The position numbers and the translations under genes were made by a program. From the NCBI RefSeq assembly GCF_000520735.1, contig NZ_ASSC01000125.1:1-47069 (forward strand): a stretch of 47,069 bases of DNA, read 5' to 3'. The notes under the pieces were generated by a model, which did not search any database, had not been told where the DNA came from, and saw only the letters and a program-made list of their open reading frames with translations. The stretch is from Paenibacillus forsythiae T98 (GTDB taxonomy: Bacteria; Bacillota; Bacilli; Paenibacillales; Paenibacillaceae). This document shows, in pieces, positions 6,617-16,696 of this stretch (position 1 is the first letter of the stretch; the number at the start of each line of letters is the position of its first letter).

Positions 6617-7786
6617 TTATGAGATCGTGACTTCCTTCATGCCTTCAATGAGAATTTGCGCAACCTCCGGCCGGGAGAATTCCGGCGGCGGGCATACGCC
6701 TTCACGCAGCATGGCACGCACTTTGGTGCCTGACAGAGCCACATGGTCTTCCTTGGTATGAGGGCATGTCTTGCTCGAAGCCATGTTGCCGCATTTCTTG
6801 CAGAAGAAGCTGTGCTCGAAGAACAGCGGTGTAATATCGAGTTCATCGGCAGTGAAGTTGGAGAAAATCTCCTGCGCTTCATACGTGCCGTAGTAGTCGC
6901 CAACACCGGCATGGTCGCGGCCTACGATAAAATGGGTGCAGCCGTAATTTTTGCGGACCATGGCATGGAAAATGGCTTCACGCGGACCCGCATAGCGCAT
7001 GGCTGCCGGGAATACGCCAAGGAACGTCCGGTTCTGCGGATAGTAATTTTCGAGCAGAGCGAGGTAACTCTTCATGCGGACATTCGCCGGAACATCATCT
7101 GATTTCGTCTCGCCTACCAGCGGGTTCAGGAACAACCCGTCTACAATCTCCATGGCAGACTTTTGAATGTATTCATGGGCGCGGTGAACGGGATTGCGGG
7201 TCTGAAAGCCGACAACCGTTCTCCAGCCTTTTTCCGCAAAAATTTCGCGGGTCTTGGCCGGATCAAAGTAGAACTCTCCGAATTTCTCCGGCTGCGGACG
7301 GTTCAGAACCGTGATCGGACCGCCGACATAAGTTGCATTACGGGCAAGCAGTTTGCTTACGCCCGGATGCTCCGGATCGGTTGTCTTAAATACATTCTGC
7401 GCTTCGACCTGCTGATCGACACTGTAAATGCTCTCGACATCCAGAACTCCGTAGATTACGCTGTCCTCTTCACCGACCAAAGCCACTTTCTCGCCGATCG
7501 CCAAAGCAGCGGCTTCCTCATCCCCAAGAGACAACGTAACGGGAATGCTCCATACCGTTCCGCTCGCAAGACGCATATTCTTGACTACGGAATGATAGTC
7601 CTCTTCGTTCAGAAAACCGGTCAGCGGTGAAAATGCGCCGACACCGATCAAATCCAGATCCGAAATCGTCCATGTATTAATAGCGATCCGCTTGAATTCT
7701 GCCGCTTCCTGAAGCAGCCGTTCTCTCTCCTTGCCCTCAGCTATCCGATTGATCAACGTTCCGCCATGCGGAAGAATTGCAGTCAT
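6617..7786 (-). CDS. sat: Sulfate adenylyltransferase (ATP sulfurylase)
   Basis: The protein has 389 residues and is the homooligomeric Sat type rather than CysND. It makes adenylylsulfate (APS) and pyrophosphate from sulfate and ATP, the first step of sulfate assimilation. Visible motifs are [10 protein letters not shown] (195-204, His201 and His204), [12 protein letters not shown] near 290, and a Cys/His cluster FFCKKCG...TCPH near 325-345, a zinc-binding pattern in many bacterial Sat proteins. It lies 39 bases downstream of cysH with the same orientation, so the two make successive enzymes from one transcript. A strong terminator follows. The ribosome binding site (AAGGGAAGAAG) is weaker than in neighbours. 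Confidence 0.94.
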   Translation of the reverse strand: MTAILPHGGTLINRIAEGKERERLLQEAAEFKRIAINTWTISDLDLIGVGAFSPLTGFLNEEDYHSVVKNMRLASGTVWSIPVTLSLGDEEAAALAIGEKVALVGEEDSVIYGVLDVESIYSVDQQVEAQNVFKTTDPEHPGVSKLLARNATYVGGPITVLNRPQPEKFGEFYFDPAKTREIFAEKGWRTVVGFQTRNPVHRAHEYIQKSAMEIVDGLFLNPLVGETKSDDVPANVRMKSYLALLENYYPQNRTFLGVFPAAMRYAGPREAIFHAMVRKNYGCTHFIVGRDHAGVGDYYGTYEAQEIFSNFTADELDITPLFFEHSFFCKKCGNMASSKTCPHTKEDHVALSGTKVRAMLREGVCPPPEFSRPEVAQILIEGMKEVTIS

Positions 7787-7825
7787 CTATCTTCTTCCCT
7801 TCTCTGTTGTAACGATTAATAGGTC

Positions 7826-8518
7826 TTACTTGTGCAGTCCACATTCCGTCTTGTCAGAGCCGGACCACCGGCCCGCACGCGGATCTTCGCCAGGCATAAC
7901 GGCTCGTGTGCAATGTTCACAGCCGATGCTTGGGAAATGGCGGTCATGCAGCGGATTGTAGATGATATCGTTGGCGCGGATGTAGTTCCATACATCTTCG
8001 GTTGTCCAATCCGCAATCGGGTTGAATTTGACCAGACCAAATTTGTAATCATATTCGATCTTCTTCGCATTGGCGCGGGTCGGAGCCTGATCGCGGCGAA
8101 TGCCGGTAATCCATGCATCATACTTGGAAAGAATCCGTGTCAGAGGCTCTACTTTGCGGATATTGCAGCATTGGTTCGGCTCAGTCTTCCAGAGCTCTTC
8201 TCCGTACTGCTTGGCTTGCTCCTCAGGCGTGATTTGCGGGGAGACCCGCACAAATTCCAGATTATATTTGGCTTCCATCTTATCTCTGGTTTCATAGGTT
8301 TCCTGGAAGTGAAAATCCGTATCCAAGTAGAAAATATCGGTAGATGGGCTTACCTTCTGCACCATATCGACCAGCACAACGTCTTCGGCTCCAAAGCTGC
8401 AGGCAAACGTTATATTTGGAAAAGTTTCCACCGCCCAGCGAATAATTTCCTCCGGCGTGGCATGCTCTAATTCTTCGGCCTTCACTTTGATCAACTCTTC
8501 TTTTTCAAGCAAATTCAT
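7826..8518 (-). CDS. cysH: Adenylylsulfate / phosphoadenylylsulfate reductase CysH
   Basis: The protein has 230 residues and reduces activated sulfate (APS or PAPS) to sulfite with thioredoxin. The cysteine pairs Cys117-Cys118 and Cys200-Cys203 are the [4Fe-4S] ligands that mark APS-reducing enzymes, and the catalytic Cys226 is in the C-terminal KTECGLH motif. APS may therefore be the real substrate, consistent with no cysC (APS kinase) next to it. The start at 8518 has GGAGG 8 bases upstream; the in-frame codon at 8533 lies before that site. A canonical sigma-A promoter lies 64-91 bases upstream, and the gene heads a cysH-sat unit. Confidence 0.94.
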   Translation of the reverse strand: MNLLEKEELIKVKAEELEHATPEEIIRWAVETFPNITFACSFGAEDVVLVDMVQKVSPSTDIFYLDTDFHFQETYETRDKMEAKYNLEFVRVSPQITPEEQAKQYGEELWKTEPNQCCNIRKVEPLTRILSKYDAWITGIRRDQAPTRANAKKIEYDYKFGLVKFNPIADWTTEDVWNYIRANDIIYNPLHDRHFPSIGCEHCTRAVMPGEDPRAGRWSGSDKTECGLHK

Positions 8519-8545
8519 TACGTATTCCTCCATCCCAAATTAAAA

Positions 8546-8568
8546 CTTTAGCTTAAATTCCAACTAAG
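8546..8568 (-). promoter_or_regulatory. Imperfect inverted repeat in the cysH leader, candidate operator
   Basis: CTTTAG (8546-8551) and CTAAG (8564-8568) face each other across an AT-rich TTGGAATTT core on the minus strand, a few bases downstream of the predicted transcription start. Position suits a repressor of sulfur genes such as CymR, but I cannot confirm the motif by eye. Confidence 0.3.
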
Positions 8569-8581
8569 TTAATATGAAATA

Positions 8582-8609
8582 AGTATATAACTTTCCCATG
8601 GGATGTCAA
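8582..8609 (-). promoter_or_regulatory. Sigma-A promoter of cysH-sat
   Basis: Minus-strand TTGACA (8609-8604), a 16-base spacer and TATACT (8587-8582). This is close to consensus and correctly placed for cysH. Confidence 0.8.
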
Positions 8610-8658
8610 TGATATTTCAGCATTAAAACATTGTAAGATGACATTCCCAATAGATAAA

Positions 8659-8685
8659 AGCCCCCGGCTTGGAGGGCCAGAGGCT
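8659..8685 (-). terminator. Terminator of rplM-rpsI
   Basis: A 10-base stem with two G-U pairs in the RNA (arms 8659-8668 and 8676-8685), a 7-base loop, then TTTTATC on the minus strand. A second perfect 7-base hairpin (8690-8696 with 8701-8707) lies between it and the rpsI stop codon. It separates the ribosomal unit from cysH-sat. Confidence 0.85.
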
Positions 8686-8709
8686 GAATTTCCTTGATTA
8701 CAAGGAATA

Positions 8710-9102
8710 TTAACGTTTCGAGAACTGAGGAGCGCGGCGAGCGGCTTTGAGGCCGTATTTCTTACGTTCCTTCATACGTGGGTCGCGAGTCAGGAATCCG
8801 GCTTTCTTCAAGGAAGAACGGTATTCCGGATCTGCTTTCAGCAGAGCGCGGGAAATGCCGTGACGGATTGCGCCGGCTTGGCCGGAGATTCCGCCGCCAT
8901 GAGCGATAACCAGAACGTCATAGCTGCCCAGCGTTTCAGTCAGAGTCAAAGGTTGTTTAACAATCAGTTTGAGTGTTTCCAAACCAAAATATTCGTTGAT
9001 GTCGCGTTTGTTAATGACAATGCGTCCTTCACCCGGTACGAGGCGAACACGTGCTACCGAATGTTTACGACGACCTGTCCCATAGTATTGTACTTGTGCC
9101 AT
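8710..9102 (-). CDS. rpsI: 30S ribosomal protein S9 (uS9)
   Basis: The protein has 130 residues, the usual length. It sits in the head of the small subunit and its C-terminal tail reaches the P-site tRNA. The family pattern [16 protein letters not shown] is at the N terminus and the tail ends in KSRR-like basic residues (APQFSKR). It lies 20 bases downstream of rplM and is the last gene of that unit, followed directly by two hairpins. GGGAGG precedes the ATG. Confidence 0.98.
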   Translation of the reverse strand: MAQVQYYGTGRRKHSVARVRLVPGEGRIVINKRDINEYFGLETLKLIVKQPLTLTETLGSYDVLVIAHGGGISGQAGAIRHGISRALLKADPEYRSSLKKAGFLTRDPRMKERKKYGLKAARRAPQFSKR

Positions 9103-9122
9103 GAAACTGTCCTCCCTTATTC

Positions 9123-9560
9123 TTATCCGCGAAGTTCGTAAACTTCAGGTTTTTGTGCTGCGTGTGGATGCTCGGCGCCGGCATATACTTTCAATCTCAG
9201 CTTCATTGCATTGCCTTGACGGGTCTTCGGAATCATGCCGTGAACGGCGGATTCGATTACACGCTCAGGTTTGCTGTTCAGCAAGGTTTCAGCTGTGGTT
9301 ACTTTAAGACCGCCTGGATGCAAAGAGTGACGATAGTATTTCTTGTTTTGCAGTTTCTTGCCAGTCAAGTGAATCTTCTCTGCGTTGATGACAATGACGA
9401 AATCGCCAGTATCCACATGAGGTGTAAATTGTGGTTTGTGTTTACCGCGGATCAAAGCGGCGGCTTCACTTGCCAGACGGCCGAGTGTTTTGCCTTCGGC
9501 ATCAATAATATGCCAGTTGCGTTCAACTTCGTTCGGCTTCGCCATGTAGGTGGTACGCAT
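9123..9560 (-). CDS. rplM: 50S ribosomal protein L13 (uL13)
   Basis: The protein has 145 residues and is an early-assembly protein of the large subunit. The signature [15 protein letters not shown] is near residues 17-31 and [10 protein letters not shown] near 109. GGAGG lies 9 bases before the ATG at 9560. It heads the rplM-rpsI unit, which has its own promoter and an L13 leader about 70-140 bases upstream, so it is probably repressed by excess L13. Confidence 0.98.
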   Translation of the reverse strand: MRTTYMAKPNEVERNWHIIDAEGKTLGRLASEAAALIRGKHKPQFTPHVDTGDFVIVINAEKIHLTGKKLQNKKYYRHSLHPGGLKVTTAETLLNSKPERVIESAVHGMIPKTRQGNAMKLRLKVYAGAEHPHAAQKPEVYELRG

Positions 9561-9627
9561 GAATAGTTCCTCCTTGTTCTCGTACGAAAATCTCGTATAT
9601 CTGATTTCTCATCGAAATTACATTTTT

Positions 9628-9699
9628 GGTTGTTGGGTAAAGCATTTTTGGGGTTCCCTTGATCGGGGCTGTGGGATAGCCATCAAGAAAACACAACTT
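9628..9699 (-). ncRNA. Ribosomal protein L13 leader (cis-regulatory RNA)
   Basis: The minus-strand RNA between the rplM promoter and gene can pair GUUG(U) with a distal CAAC, then CUUGAU with AUCAAG, then GGCU with AGCC around a short loop. This nested layout upstream of rplM fits the Firmicute L13 leader family, which lets L13 control its own operon. No covariance model was run. Confidence 0.65.
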
Positions 9700-9701
9700 T
9701 T

Positions 9702-9730
9702 ATTTTACAGGATAAACATACTGAGTGCAA
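9702..9730 (-). promoter_or_regulatory. Sigma-A promoter of rplM-rpsI
   Basis: Minus-strand TTGCAC (9730-9725), a 17-base spacer and TAAAAT (9707-9702), located between truA and the L13 leader. Confidence 0.75.
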
Positions 9731-9776
9731 GGGATTTTTCAATCGTCCATTAACTTTTTTCGTCAATAAATAGTCA

Positions 9777-10556
9777 TCAATCCCCGGCGTCCCCGTAATT
9801 GACGCTCCAAAGAGCCAGCCCTTTGGCCACCGCTGTCGGTCCGGCCGCCGCCCTGTCACATGCCGCCAGAATATCCGCCATACTCTCCGGTCTGCGCTTG
9901 CCTTCTCCCACTTGAATCAGCGTACCCATTATAATTCTCACCATATGCTGCAAAAAGCCGCTGCCGGTAATGTAAGTATGAATGACCCCCTGGTCGGACG
10001 AATCCGGCCGGCACATGCTGCGGTCTACCTCCATATGCGCTTCGTAAATCGTACGGACATGCGATGCCTTCGTCGATTTCCTCGATGCAAAGGAAGTGAA
10101 GTCATGAGTGCCGATCAGAAAGGGCAGCCCCTGTTCCATTGCGGGAACATTCAGAGTCACAGGATGATGGAACTGCAGACGCCGTTGAAACGGATCAGGG
10201 AACCGGTTGCCATTGATCGTGTAGCGATAGGTCTTCCGCTTGGCCGCCCGGCGGGAATGAAAAGAAAGCGGCACTTCATGCGCTTCCGTAACGACGATAT
10301 CTTCCGGCAAACGAGCGTTCAGCGCCAAACACCAGCGTTCAAGCGGTATTAGCGAGGCCGTCTCGAAATTAAAGGGCTGCCCGTAGGCATGCACTCCAGC
10401 GTCCGTGCGGCCGGAAGCGGTGATTTTCACCACTTCGCCGGTCAGATGGGTTATGGCCCGCTCCAGCATATCCTGCACCGTATTGCCTTCCGGCTGGGTC
10501 TGAAAGCCGTCATAGCTCGTACCGTCATAGGTGACTTTCATGAATAGATTGCGCAT
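9777..10556 (-). CDS. truA: tRNA pseudouridine(38-40) synthase TruA
   Basis: The protein has 259 residues and converts U38-U40 of the tRNA anticodon arm to pseudouridine. The catalytic Asp52 is in ASGRTDAGVHAYGQ. The open frame extends 76 codons upstream, but that part looks unlike TruA, and GGAAGGAG precedes the ATG at 10556, so the shorter start is right. It sits between the rplQ terminator and the rplM promoter, so it is probably expressed by read-through or from a weak promoter of its own. The EcfA1/EcfA2/EcfT genes usual just upstream are absent. Confidence 0.95.
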   Translation of the reverse strand: MRNLFMKVTYDGTSYDGFQTQPEGNTVQDMLERAITHLTGEVVKITASGRTDAGVHAYGQPFNFETASLIPLERWCLALNARLPEDIVVTEAHEVPLSFHSRRAAKRKTYRYTINGNRFPDPFQRRLQFHHPVTLNVPAMEQGLPFLIGTHDFTSFASRKSTKASHVRTIYEAHMEVDRSMCRPDSSDQGVIHTYITGSGFLQHMVRIIMGTLIQVGEGKRRPESMADILAACDRAAAGPTAVAKGLALWSVNYGDAGD

Positions 10557-10822
10557 TCGGCTCTCCTTCCAAAAAAAAGAAGCCCCTTCGGGAGCTCCTT
10601 CCATTGAACAAGCGGATTTCCGCGGTTTACTGCACGACTGGCGGACACCTATGCAGATATCCAGTAGATCACGCCGTCGGTAGGAGCCGGGACATGACGC
10701 CGCCTCTCCGCAAGAAGAGCCGGGCCATATTCCACTGATACAATAACGGATCATCCCCAATCCTTCTCCTAAAGAGATGGACAACAGGGCAATCGGGAAA
10801 TCAAAATGCTTGCTGCTTGTTA
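10557..10822. other. Gap between rplQ and truA with no gene
   Basis: These 266 bases hold the rplQ terminator and otherwise no recognisable gene. In many Firmicutes the energy-coupling factor genes ecfA1-ecfA2-ecfT lie here. A ribosome-binding-like GGAGAAGG followed by an ATG occurs at about 10754-10772 on the minus strand, but the frame runs into truA without resembling an ABC ATPase. Confidence 0.6.
10573..10596 (-). terminator. Terminator after rplQ (end of the alpha operon)
   Basis: The minus-strand RNA pairs AGCUCC with GGGGCU around a CGAA tetraloop, followed by UCUUUUUUUU. It lies shortly before truA and should end the long S10-spc-alpha transcript. Confidence 0.8.
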
Positions 10823-11188
10823 CTAGGCGCGGTCTACCAGTTCAAGGTAAACCATAGGCGCCGAGTCGCCGCGGCGAGGTCCGAGCTTCAGGATACGAGT
10901 GTATCCGCCTGGACGTTCTGTATAGCGCGGTGCGATTTCAGCGAACAGCTTTTGAATTGCATCCTGCTCTCCGTCAACAGTTTCGCGGCGTACGAACGCT
11001 GCTACTTGACGACGGGCATGCAGATCGCCTTTCTTCGCTTTCGTGATCAGTTTCTCGGCGATGGTACGAACTTCCTTCGCTTTCGCTTCCGTCGTCTGGA
11101 TGCGCTCATATAAGAACAGGTCCGTTACCAGGTCGCGGAACAATGCTTTACGCGCACTGGAATCACGGCCCAACTTTTGGTATGCCAT
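10823..11188 (-). CDS. rplQ: 50S ribosomal protein L17 (bL17)
   Basis: The protein has 121 residues, near the peptide exit tunnel opening. The signature [20 protein letters not shown] begins the protein. It has the short bacterial form without a long C-terminal extension. It is 34 bases downstream of rpoA and closes the alpha operon; a terminator lies beyond it. Confidence 0.98.
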   Translation of the reverse strand: MAYQKLGRDSSARKALFRDLVTDLFLYERIQTTEAKAKEVRTIAEKLITKAKKGDLHARRQVAAFVRRETVDGEQDAIQKLFAEIAPRYTERPGGYTRILKLGPRRGDSAPMVYLELVDRA

Positions 11189-11222
11189 GTTTTTCCCTCC
11201 TCTACTTCGTCAATCTTGTCGC

Positions 11223-12167
11223 TTATTCTTCGGTACGCAGACCCAAACCGAGCTCTTCGAGCTTCTCCTGAACTTCTTCCAAAGATTTGCGGCCCAGGTT
11301 GCGGACCTTCATCATATCTTCTTCCGTCTTCGTGGTAAGCTCCTGCACCGTATTGATGCCGGCGCGTTTGAGACAGTTGTAGGAACGAACCGAAAGATCC
11401 AGCTCCTCGATTGTCATCTCAAGCACTTTTTCTTTCTTGTCTTCTTCTTTTTCAACCATAATTTCGGCATCCTTCGCTTCATCCGTGAGACCCACGAACA
11501 AAACAAGATGCTCATTCAAAATTTTGGCTCCGAGGCTGACGGCCTCTTCCGGTCGGATGCTGCCATCTGTCCAGATTTCCATCGTCAACTTATCGTAGTT
11601 GGTCACTTGACCGACACGTGTATTGTCGATGGTGTAATTCACACGGGAAATCGGAGTGTAGATGGAATCTACCGGGATGACGCCGATCGGCTGGTCTTCG
11701 CGCTTGTTACGATCCGCTTGGACATAGCCGCGACCCCGGCCTGCAAAAATACGCATGTGAAGTCTCGCGCCAGGTCCCAGCGTTGCAATATGAAGGTCCG
11801 GGTTAAGGATCTCAACATCGCTGTCCGCACGGATGTCACCTGCGGTTACGACGCCTTCCCCTTCAGCATCAATCTCGAACACTTTCTCTTCATCTGAATG
11901 AATTTTCAGGGAAAGAGCTTTGAGGTTCAAAATGATTTCGGTCACGTCTTCCATTACGCCGGGAACGGTGGAGAACTCATGCAGAACGCCGTCAATTTGG
12001 ACCGAGGTCACTGCGGCTCCCGGAAGGGAGGACAGCAGGATCCGGCGAAGCGAGTTCCCCAGAGTCGTGCCATATCCACGTTCCAGCGGTTCTACTACGA
12101 ATTTCCCATAGGTTCCTTCATCATTGGCTTCTACGGTCTCAATCTTCGGCTTTTCGATTTCTATCAC
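11223..12167 (-). CDS. rpoA: RNA polymerase alpha subunit
   Basis: The protein has 314 residues. The N-terminal domain (about 1-230) dimerises and nucleates polymerase assembly, with [20 protein letters not shown] the clearest signature. The C-terminal domain (about 245-314), with [16 protein letters not shown] and [11 protein letters not shown], binds UP elements and activators. The start is GTG at 12167 with AAGGAGGG upstream. A 130-base spacer separates it from rpsK, longer than other gaps in the cluster; it could hold a promoter, but I saw no convincing pair of boxes. Confidence 0.98.
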   Translation of the reverse strand: MIEIEKPKIETVEANDEGTYGKFVVEPLERGYGTTLGNSLRRILLSSLPGAAVTSVQIDGVLHEFSTVPGVMEDVTEIILNLKALSLKIHSDEEKVFEIDAEGEGVVTAGDIRADSDVEILNPDLHIATLGPGARLHMRIFAGRGRGYVQADRNKREDQPIGVIPVDSIYTPISRVNYTIDNTRVGQVTNYDKLTMEIWTDGSIRPEEAVSLGAKILNEHLVLFVGLTDEAKDAEIMVEKEEDKKEKVLEMTIEELDLSVRSYNCLKRAGINTVQELTTKTEEDMMKVRNLGRKSLEEVQEKLEELGLGLRTEE

Positions 12168-12297
12168 GAGTGTACCCTCCTTAAAACGTCGCTCCTATAT
12201 GAAACGGTCACCCCATCAGGTGTATCATGTAGTATGCCTAAACAACCATTATTAGCAGATGGTGCCGGATTTATACCACATTTACATCGCTGATTCA

Positions 12298-12693
12298 CTA
12301 TACGCGGCGACGTTTCGGCGGACGGCATCCATTGTGCGGAACCGGAGTGACGTCTTTAATGAGGTTAACTTCAAGGCCCGCGGCCTGAAGGGAACGGATG
12401 GCTGCCTCGCGGCCCGCGCCCGGTCCTTTAACCATAACCTCGACACTCTTCATGCCGTGCTCCATAGCTGCCTTGGCTGCAACTTCTGCCGCCATTTGGG
12501 CTGCGAACGGAGTCGACTTACGGGAACCCCTAAATCCTTGGCCGCCGGAGCTTGCCCAGGAAATAGCGTTGCCGTGAGGGTCCGTGATGGTAACGATGGT
12601 ATTGTTGAACGTGGAACGGATATGCGCCACGCCGGATTCGATATTTTTACGGTCGCGACGTTTGGTACGTACGACTTTTTTCGGTTTAGCCAT
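12298..12693 (-). CDS. rpsK: 30S ribosomal protein S11 (uS11)
   Basis: The protein has 131 residues and lines the platform near the mRNA exit in the small subunit. Signatures are [15 protein letters not shown] and the C-terminal [17 protein letters not shown]. It follows rpsM by 19 bases and precedes rpoA in the standard alpha-operon order. Confidence 0.98.
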   Translation of the reverse strand: MAKPKKVVRTKRRDRKNIESGVAHIRSTFNNTIVTITDPHGNAISWASSGGQGFRGSRKSTPFAAQMAAEVAAKAAMEHGMKSVEVMVKGPGAGREAAIRSLQAAGLEVNLIKDVTPVPHNGCRPPKRRRV

Positions 12694-12712
12694 TGTCTCT
12701 TATCCCCCCTTA

Positions 12713-13081
12713 TTATTTCTTCTTGTTTGCTACTGTACGACGCGGGCCTTTCCGGGTACGGGCATTCGTCTTGGTACGTTGACCGCGAACCGGCAAGCCG
12801 CGACGGTGGCGAACACCGCGATAGCAGCCAATCTCGGTAAGACGTTTAATATTCAAGGAAATTTCACGACGCAGGTCACCTTCCACTTTGACCGATTTGT
12901 CGATCGTTTCACGCAGTTTGCTGACTTCATCTTCCGTCAAATCACGGACACGTGTGTTAACGTCGATCCCTGTTTCTTTAAGAATTTTCTGGGAAGTCGT
13001 TCTACCGATTCCGAAAATATAAGTCAAGGCGATCTCAACGCGTTTGTCACGTGGCAAATCCACTCCAGCTATACGAGCCAT
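12713..13081 (-). CDS. rpsM: 30S ribosomal protein S13 (uS13)
   Basis: The protein has 122 residues and forms intersubunit bridges from the head of the 30S particle. It has the N-terminal [14 protein letters not shown] and the C-terminal [19 protein letters not shown] motifs, with a basic tail ending VANKKK that contacts P-site tRNA. It lies 20 bases downstream of rpmJ. Confidence 0.98.
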   Translation of the reverse strand: MARIAGVDLPRDKRVEIALTYIFGIGRTTSQKILKETGIDVNTRVRDLTEDEVSKLRETIDKSVKVEGDLRREISLNIKRLTEIGCYRGVRHRRGLPVRGQRTKTNARTRKGPRRTVANKKK

Positions 13082-13101
13082 TTTACGCTACACCCCCTTC
13101 T

Positions 13102-13300
<199 letters not shown>

Positions 13301-13356
13301 CAAAAAAGCGTGCATTCATGCTCCCCATGGAGCAGAATTTCAATCGGAGTTTCCAT

Positions 13357-13572
13357 CTATTTACGGTAAGTTATACGACCTTTGGTTAAATCATAAGGCG
13401 ATAACTGCACGACCACTTTATCGCCGGTCAAAATACGGATAAAGTGCATCCGCAGCTTACCCGACACGTGAGCAAGGATCTGATGGCCGTTCTCCAGCTC
13501 AACCTTAAACGTTGCGTTCGGCAACGGTTCAATGACGGTGCCTTCCACTTCAATGACATCTTCTTTGGCCAC
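13357..13572 (-). CDS. infA: Translation initiation factor IF-1
   Basis: A 71-residue single OB-fold protein that occupies the A site of the 30S subunit during initiation. It begins [20 protein letters not shown] and has the [16 protein letters not shown] core ([16 protein letters not shown]) and C-terminal LTKGRITYR. It starts 2 bases after the KOW-domain gene, so the two are probably translationally coupled. Confidence 0.98.
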   Translation of the reverse strand: MAKEDVIEVEGTVIEPLPNATFKVELENGHQILAHVSGKLRMHFIRILTGDKVVVQLSPYDLTKGRITYRK

Positions 13573-13574
13573 AG

Positions 13575-13886
13575 CTATTCTCCTTTCTTCATAGCGCTTA
13601 TTCCGGCGGAACGCACATAGTTCATCACTGCATAGCGCAGCTTTCCATTCGTTACCCGACCGGTTTCTTTCAGACTGTTCACAACCTCGCTGCTGATGAT
13701 CGGAGTGAACTCCAGATGAAGAATGTTCTTCTTCTTCGGTCCGTCAAACTTGCGCTTGCCTCCGTCCGCAATATACACAAACCTGCTGTCTACAACAGCG
13801 ATGACCACGGCAACCTCTCCGGCTTCCTTGCCTTTGAGTATTTTCACCAATTGACCGACTTGCGGGCTGCTCTCGGCATTCAACAA
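13575..13886 (-). CDS. KOW-domain RNA-binding protein (L14e-like)
   Basis: The protein has 103 residues. An N-terminal KOW-type beta barrel ([20 protein letters not shown], about 10-29, to about 50) is followed by a helical C terminus. It resembles the small L14e/L6e/L27e-like protein encoded between map and infA in many Firmicutes (B. subtilis ybzG). Its exact role is unknown; RNA or ribosome binding is inferred from the domain and from its place among ribosomal genes. The start is TTG, at 13886 or 13883, with AGGTGAT just upstream overlapping the map stop. It is 7 bases from map and 2 from infA. Confidence 0.85.
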   Translation of the reverse strand: MLNAESSPQVGQLVKILKGKEAGEVAVVIAVVDSRFVYIADGGKRKFDGPKKKNILHLEFTPIISSEVVNSLKETGRVTNGKLRYAVMNYVRSAGISAMKKGE

Positions 13887-13893
13887 AGATCAC

Positions 13894-14646
13894 CTACGCA
13901 TTCAGTTTCGTGAAAATTTCCATGCCGTCCGGAGTAACCGCCACCGTATGCTCAAAGTGAGCGCACAGCGAACCGTCCACCGTCACGACCGTCCAGTTAT
14001 CTTCCAGCGTTCGGACATAACGTTTGCCCGCATTGACCATCGGCTCAATGGCGAGTACCATGCCCGCTTTAAGCCGCGGACCGCGGTCTGCAATGCCGTA
14101 GTTCGGAATTTGCGGTTCTTCATGCAGTTCTGCCCCAACACCATGCCCAACATACTCGCGTACCACCGAGAATCCGGCTTCTTCGATATATTTTTGAATA
14201 GCGTGGGAGATTGTAAACAGGCGCACATCCGGCTTAATCAGCTCAAGGCCTGCGTACAGGGAGCCTTCCGTCACATTGAGGAGCCGCTGGGCTTCTTCAG
14301 ATATGCTGCCTACCCCATAGGTCCAGGCGGAATCGCCGTGATATCCCTTGTACTGCGCTCCAATGTCCAGCGATATGATATCGCCTTCCACCAGTTTGCG
14401 TTTGCCGGGAAATCCATGCACCAACTGATCGTTGACTGAAGCGCAAATGCTGGCAGGAAAACCATTGTAGCCTTTGAATGACGGCACAGCACCTTGACTG
14501 CGAATGTATTGTTCGGCGATTCTGTCGAGCTCCCCTGTCGTAATCCCAGGCTCGATAGCCTGTTCCATAAGGCGGTGAGTCTCGGCAACAATTCGTCCCG
14601 CTTCTCTCATAAAGGCAAGTTCCTGTTCGGACTTACATATGATCAT
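13894..14646 (-). CDS. map: Methionine aminopeptidase, type I
   Basis: The protein has 250 residues and removes the initiator Met from nascent proteins. The metal ligands of the pita-bread fold are visible in [15 protein letters not shown] (two Asp), [12 protein letters not shown] (His), AIEPMV (Glu) and the C-terminal EHTVAVT (Glu). There is no N-terminal zinc-finger extension. The start at 14646 ([10 protein letters not shown]) is chosen over an upstream in-frame codon because it lies 4 bases after the adk stop with GAGGTTAG ahead of it. It is coupled to adk and upstream of the KOW gene. Confidence 0.96.
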   Translation of the reverse strand: MIICKSEQELAFMREAGRIVAETHRLMEQAIEPGITTGELDRIAEQYIRSQGAVPSFKGYNGFPASICASVNDQLVHGFPGKRKLVEGDIISLDIGAQYKGYHGDSAWTYGVGSISEEAQRLLNVTEGSLYAGLELIKPDVRLFTISHAIQKYIEEAGFSVVREYVGHGVGAELHEEPQIPNYGIADRGPRLKAGMVLAIEPMVNAGKRYVRTLEDNWTVVTVDGSLCAHFEHTVAVTPDGMEIFTKLNA

Positions 14647-14650
14647 TACA

Positions 14651-15394
<744 letters not shown>

Positions 15395-16696
15395 CTATTT
15401 GTTAATGAAGCCTTTGTAATGGCGTTTAATCAATTGGCTCTCGATCTGCTTCATGGTATCCAGCGCGACGCCGATCACGATGAGCAGCGAGGTGCCGCCG
15501 ATCTGTACCGAATGAGGTAAGCCGGTCACGGTGCCGAAGAATACCGGAAGCACAGAGATGATGGCCAGGAACAGCGCGCCTGACATGGTCAGTCGGGACA
15601 TTACCCGGGTCAGATACTTCTCCGTCGCTTTACCTGGGCGAATGCCCGGGATATAGCCGCCGTTCTTCTTCATGTTATCCGCCATTTGCTGCGGATTCAT
15701 CTGGACGAACGTGTAGAAGAACGTAAATCCGATGATCATGATCACGTAGAGGACCATGCCGAGCGGTTTGGATAGCGAAAGGTTCTGGGAAATCCACTGT
15801 GCCCAGGCATGAGTCGACCAGAAGGTGGTGATAACAATCGGGAATTGAAGCAGCGATGCGGCAAAGATAACAGGAATTACACCCGCCGCATTGATTTTAA
15901 GCGGAATATGCGTATTCTGTCCACCATACATCTTGTTTCCGACTACGCGTTTGGCATATTGAACGGGAATCTTGCGAATGCCTTGCTGTACAAAAATAAC
16001 CCCTACAATAATCGCCACAACCACGATTGCTATGACCACGACTTTAAGAATATTCAGGAAAGTCTGCCCCGGCTGGATGAAGCTCGATTGCGCCGTTGCA
16101 GTGAAATATCCCGGAATGTTTGCGACGATTCCCGCAAAGATCAGAATCGAAATCCCGTTTCCGATACCTCTCTCGGTAATTTGTTCACCAAGCCACATCA
16201 GAAATGAAGTGCCTGCCGTCAAAATAATGGCAACGAGCAGATAATCCGCAATCGTTGCGTTTGGCATCATGTTCGTATTATAGATCCGGTTGAATCCGAT
16301 AGAGGTTGCGAACCCCTGAATCAGAGCCAACACTACCGTACCGTAACGGGTAATTTGCGCCAGCTGTTTTTTACCGTGCTCGCCCTGCTTTGCCCATTCG
16401 GCAAATTTCGGCACTACATCCATCGACAAAAGCTGCACGATAATGGATGCCGTAATGTACGGGTAAATGCTGATCGCAAAGATGGAGAAGTTTTTAAGCG
16501 CTCCGCCCGAGAAGGTGTTGAACAGATTCATCAAGGCATTTCCAGCCTCGTTGCCTGTTGATTCAAACACCGATTTGTCCACACCGGGAACCGGCACGAA
16601 CGAACCGATGCGGTAGATGATAAATACGAACAGGGTGAACAGAATTTTTTTGCGTAAATCTTCAACACGCCATATATTCTTAAGCGTCTTAAACAT
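15395..16696 (-). CDS. secY: Protein translocase subunit SecY
   Basis: The protein has 433 residues with ten transmembrane helices and forms the protein-conducting channel with SecE and SecG. The N-terminal IIYRIGSFVPVPGVD and the cytoplasmic loop NPQQMADNMKKNGGYIPGIRPG signatures are clear. It overlaps the rplO stop by one base (TAATG on the coding strand), implying translational coupling. secE lies far upstream in this window at 44476. Confidence 0.97.
   Translation of the reverse strand: MFKTLKNIWRVEDLRKKILFTLFVFIIYRIGSFVPVPGVDKSVFESTGNEAGNALMNLFNTFSGGALKNFSIFAISIYPYITASIIVQLLSMDVVPKFAEWAKQGEHGKKQLAQITRYGTVVLALIQGFATSIGFNRIYNTNMMPNATIADYLLVAIILTAGTSFLMWLGEQITERGIGNGISILIFAGIVANIPGYFTATAQSSFIQPGQTFLNILKVVVIAIVVVAIIVGVIFVQQGIRKIPVQYAKRVVGNKMYGGQNTHIPLKINAAGVIPVIFAASLLQFPIVITTFWSTHAWAQWISQNLSLSKPLGMVLYVIMIIGFTFFYTFVQMNPQQMADNMKKNGGYIPGIRPGKATEKYLTRVMSRLTMSGALFLAIISVLPVFFGTVTGLPHSVQIGGTSLLIVIGVALDTMKQIESQLIKRHYKGFINK

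Noticed and set aside
10557-10784. A 76-residue N-terminal extension of TruA
   Set aside because: It contains the rplQ terminator and low-similarity sequence; a proper ribosome site marks the ATG at 10556.
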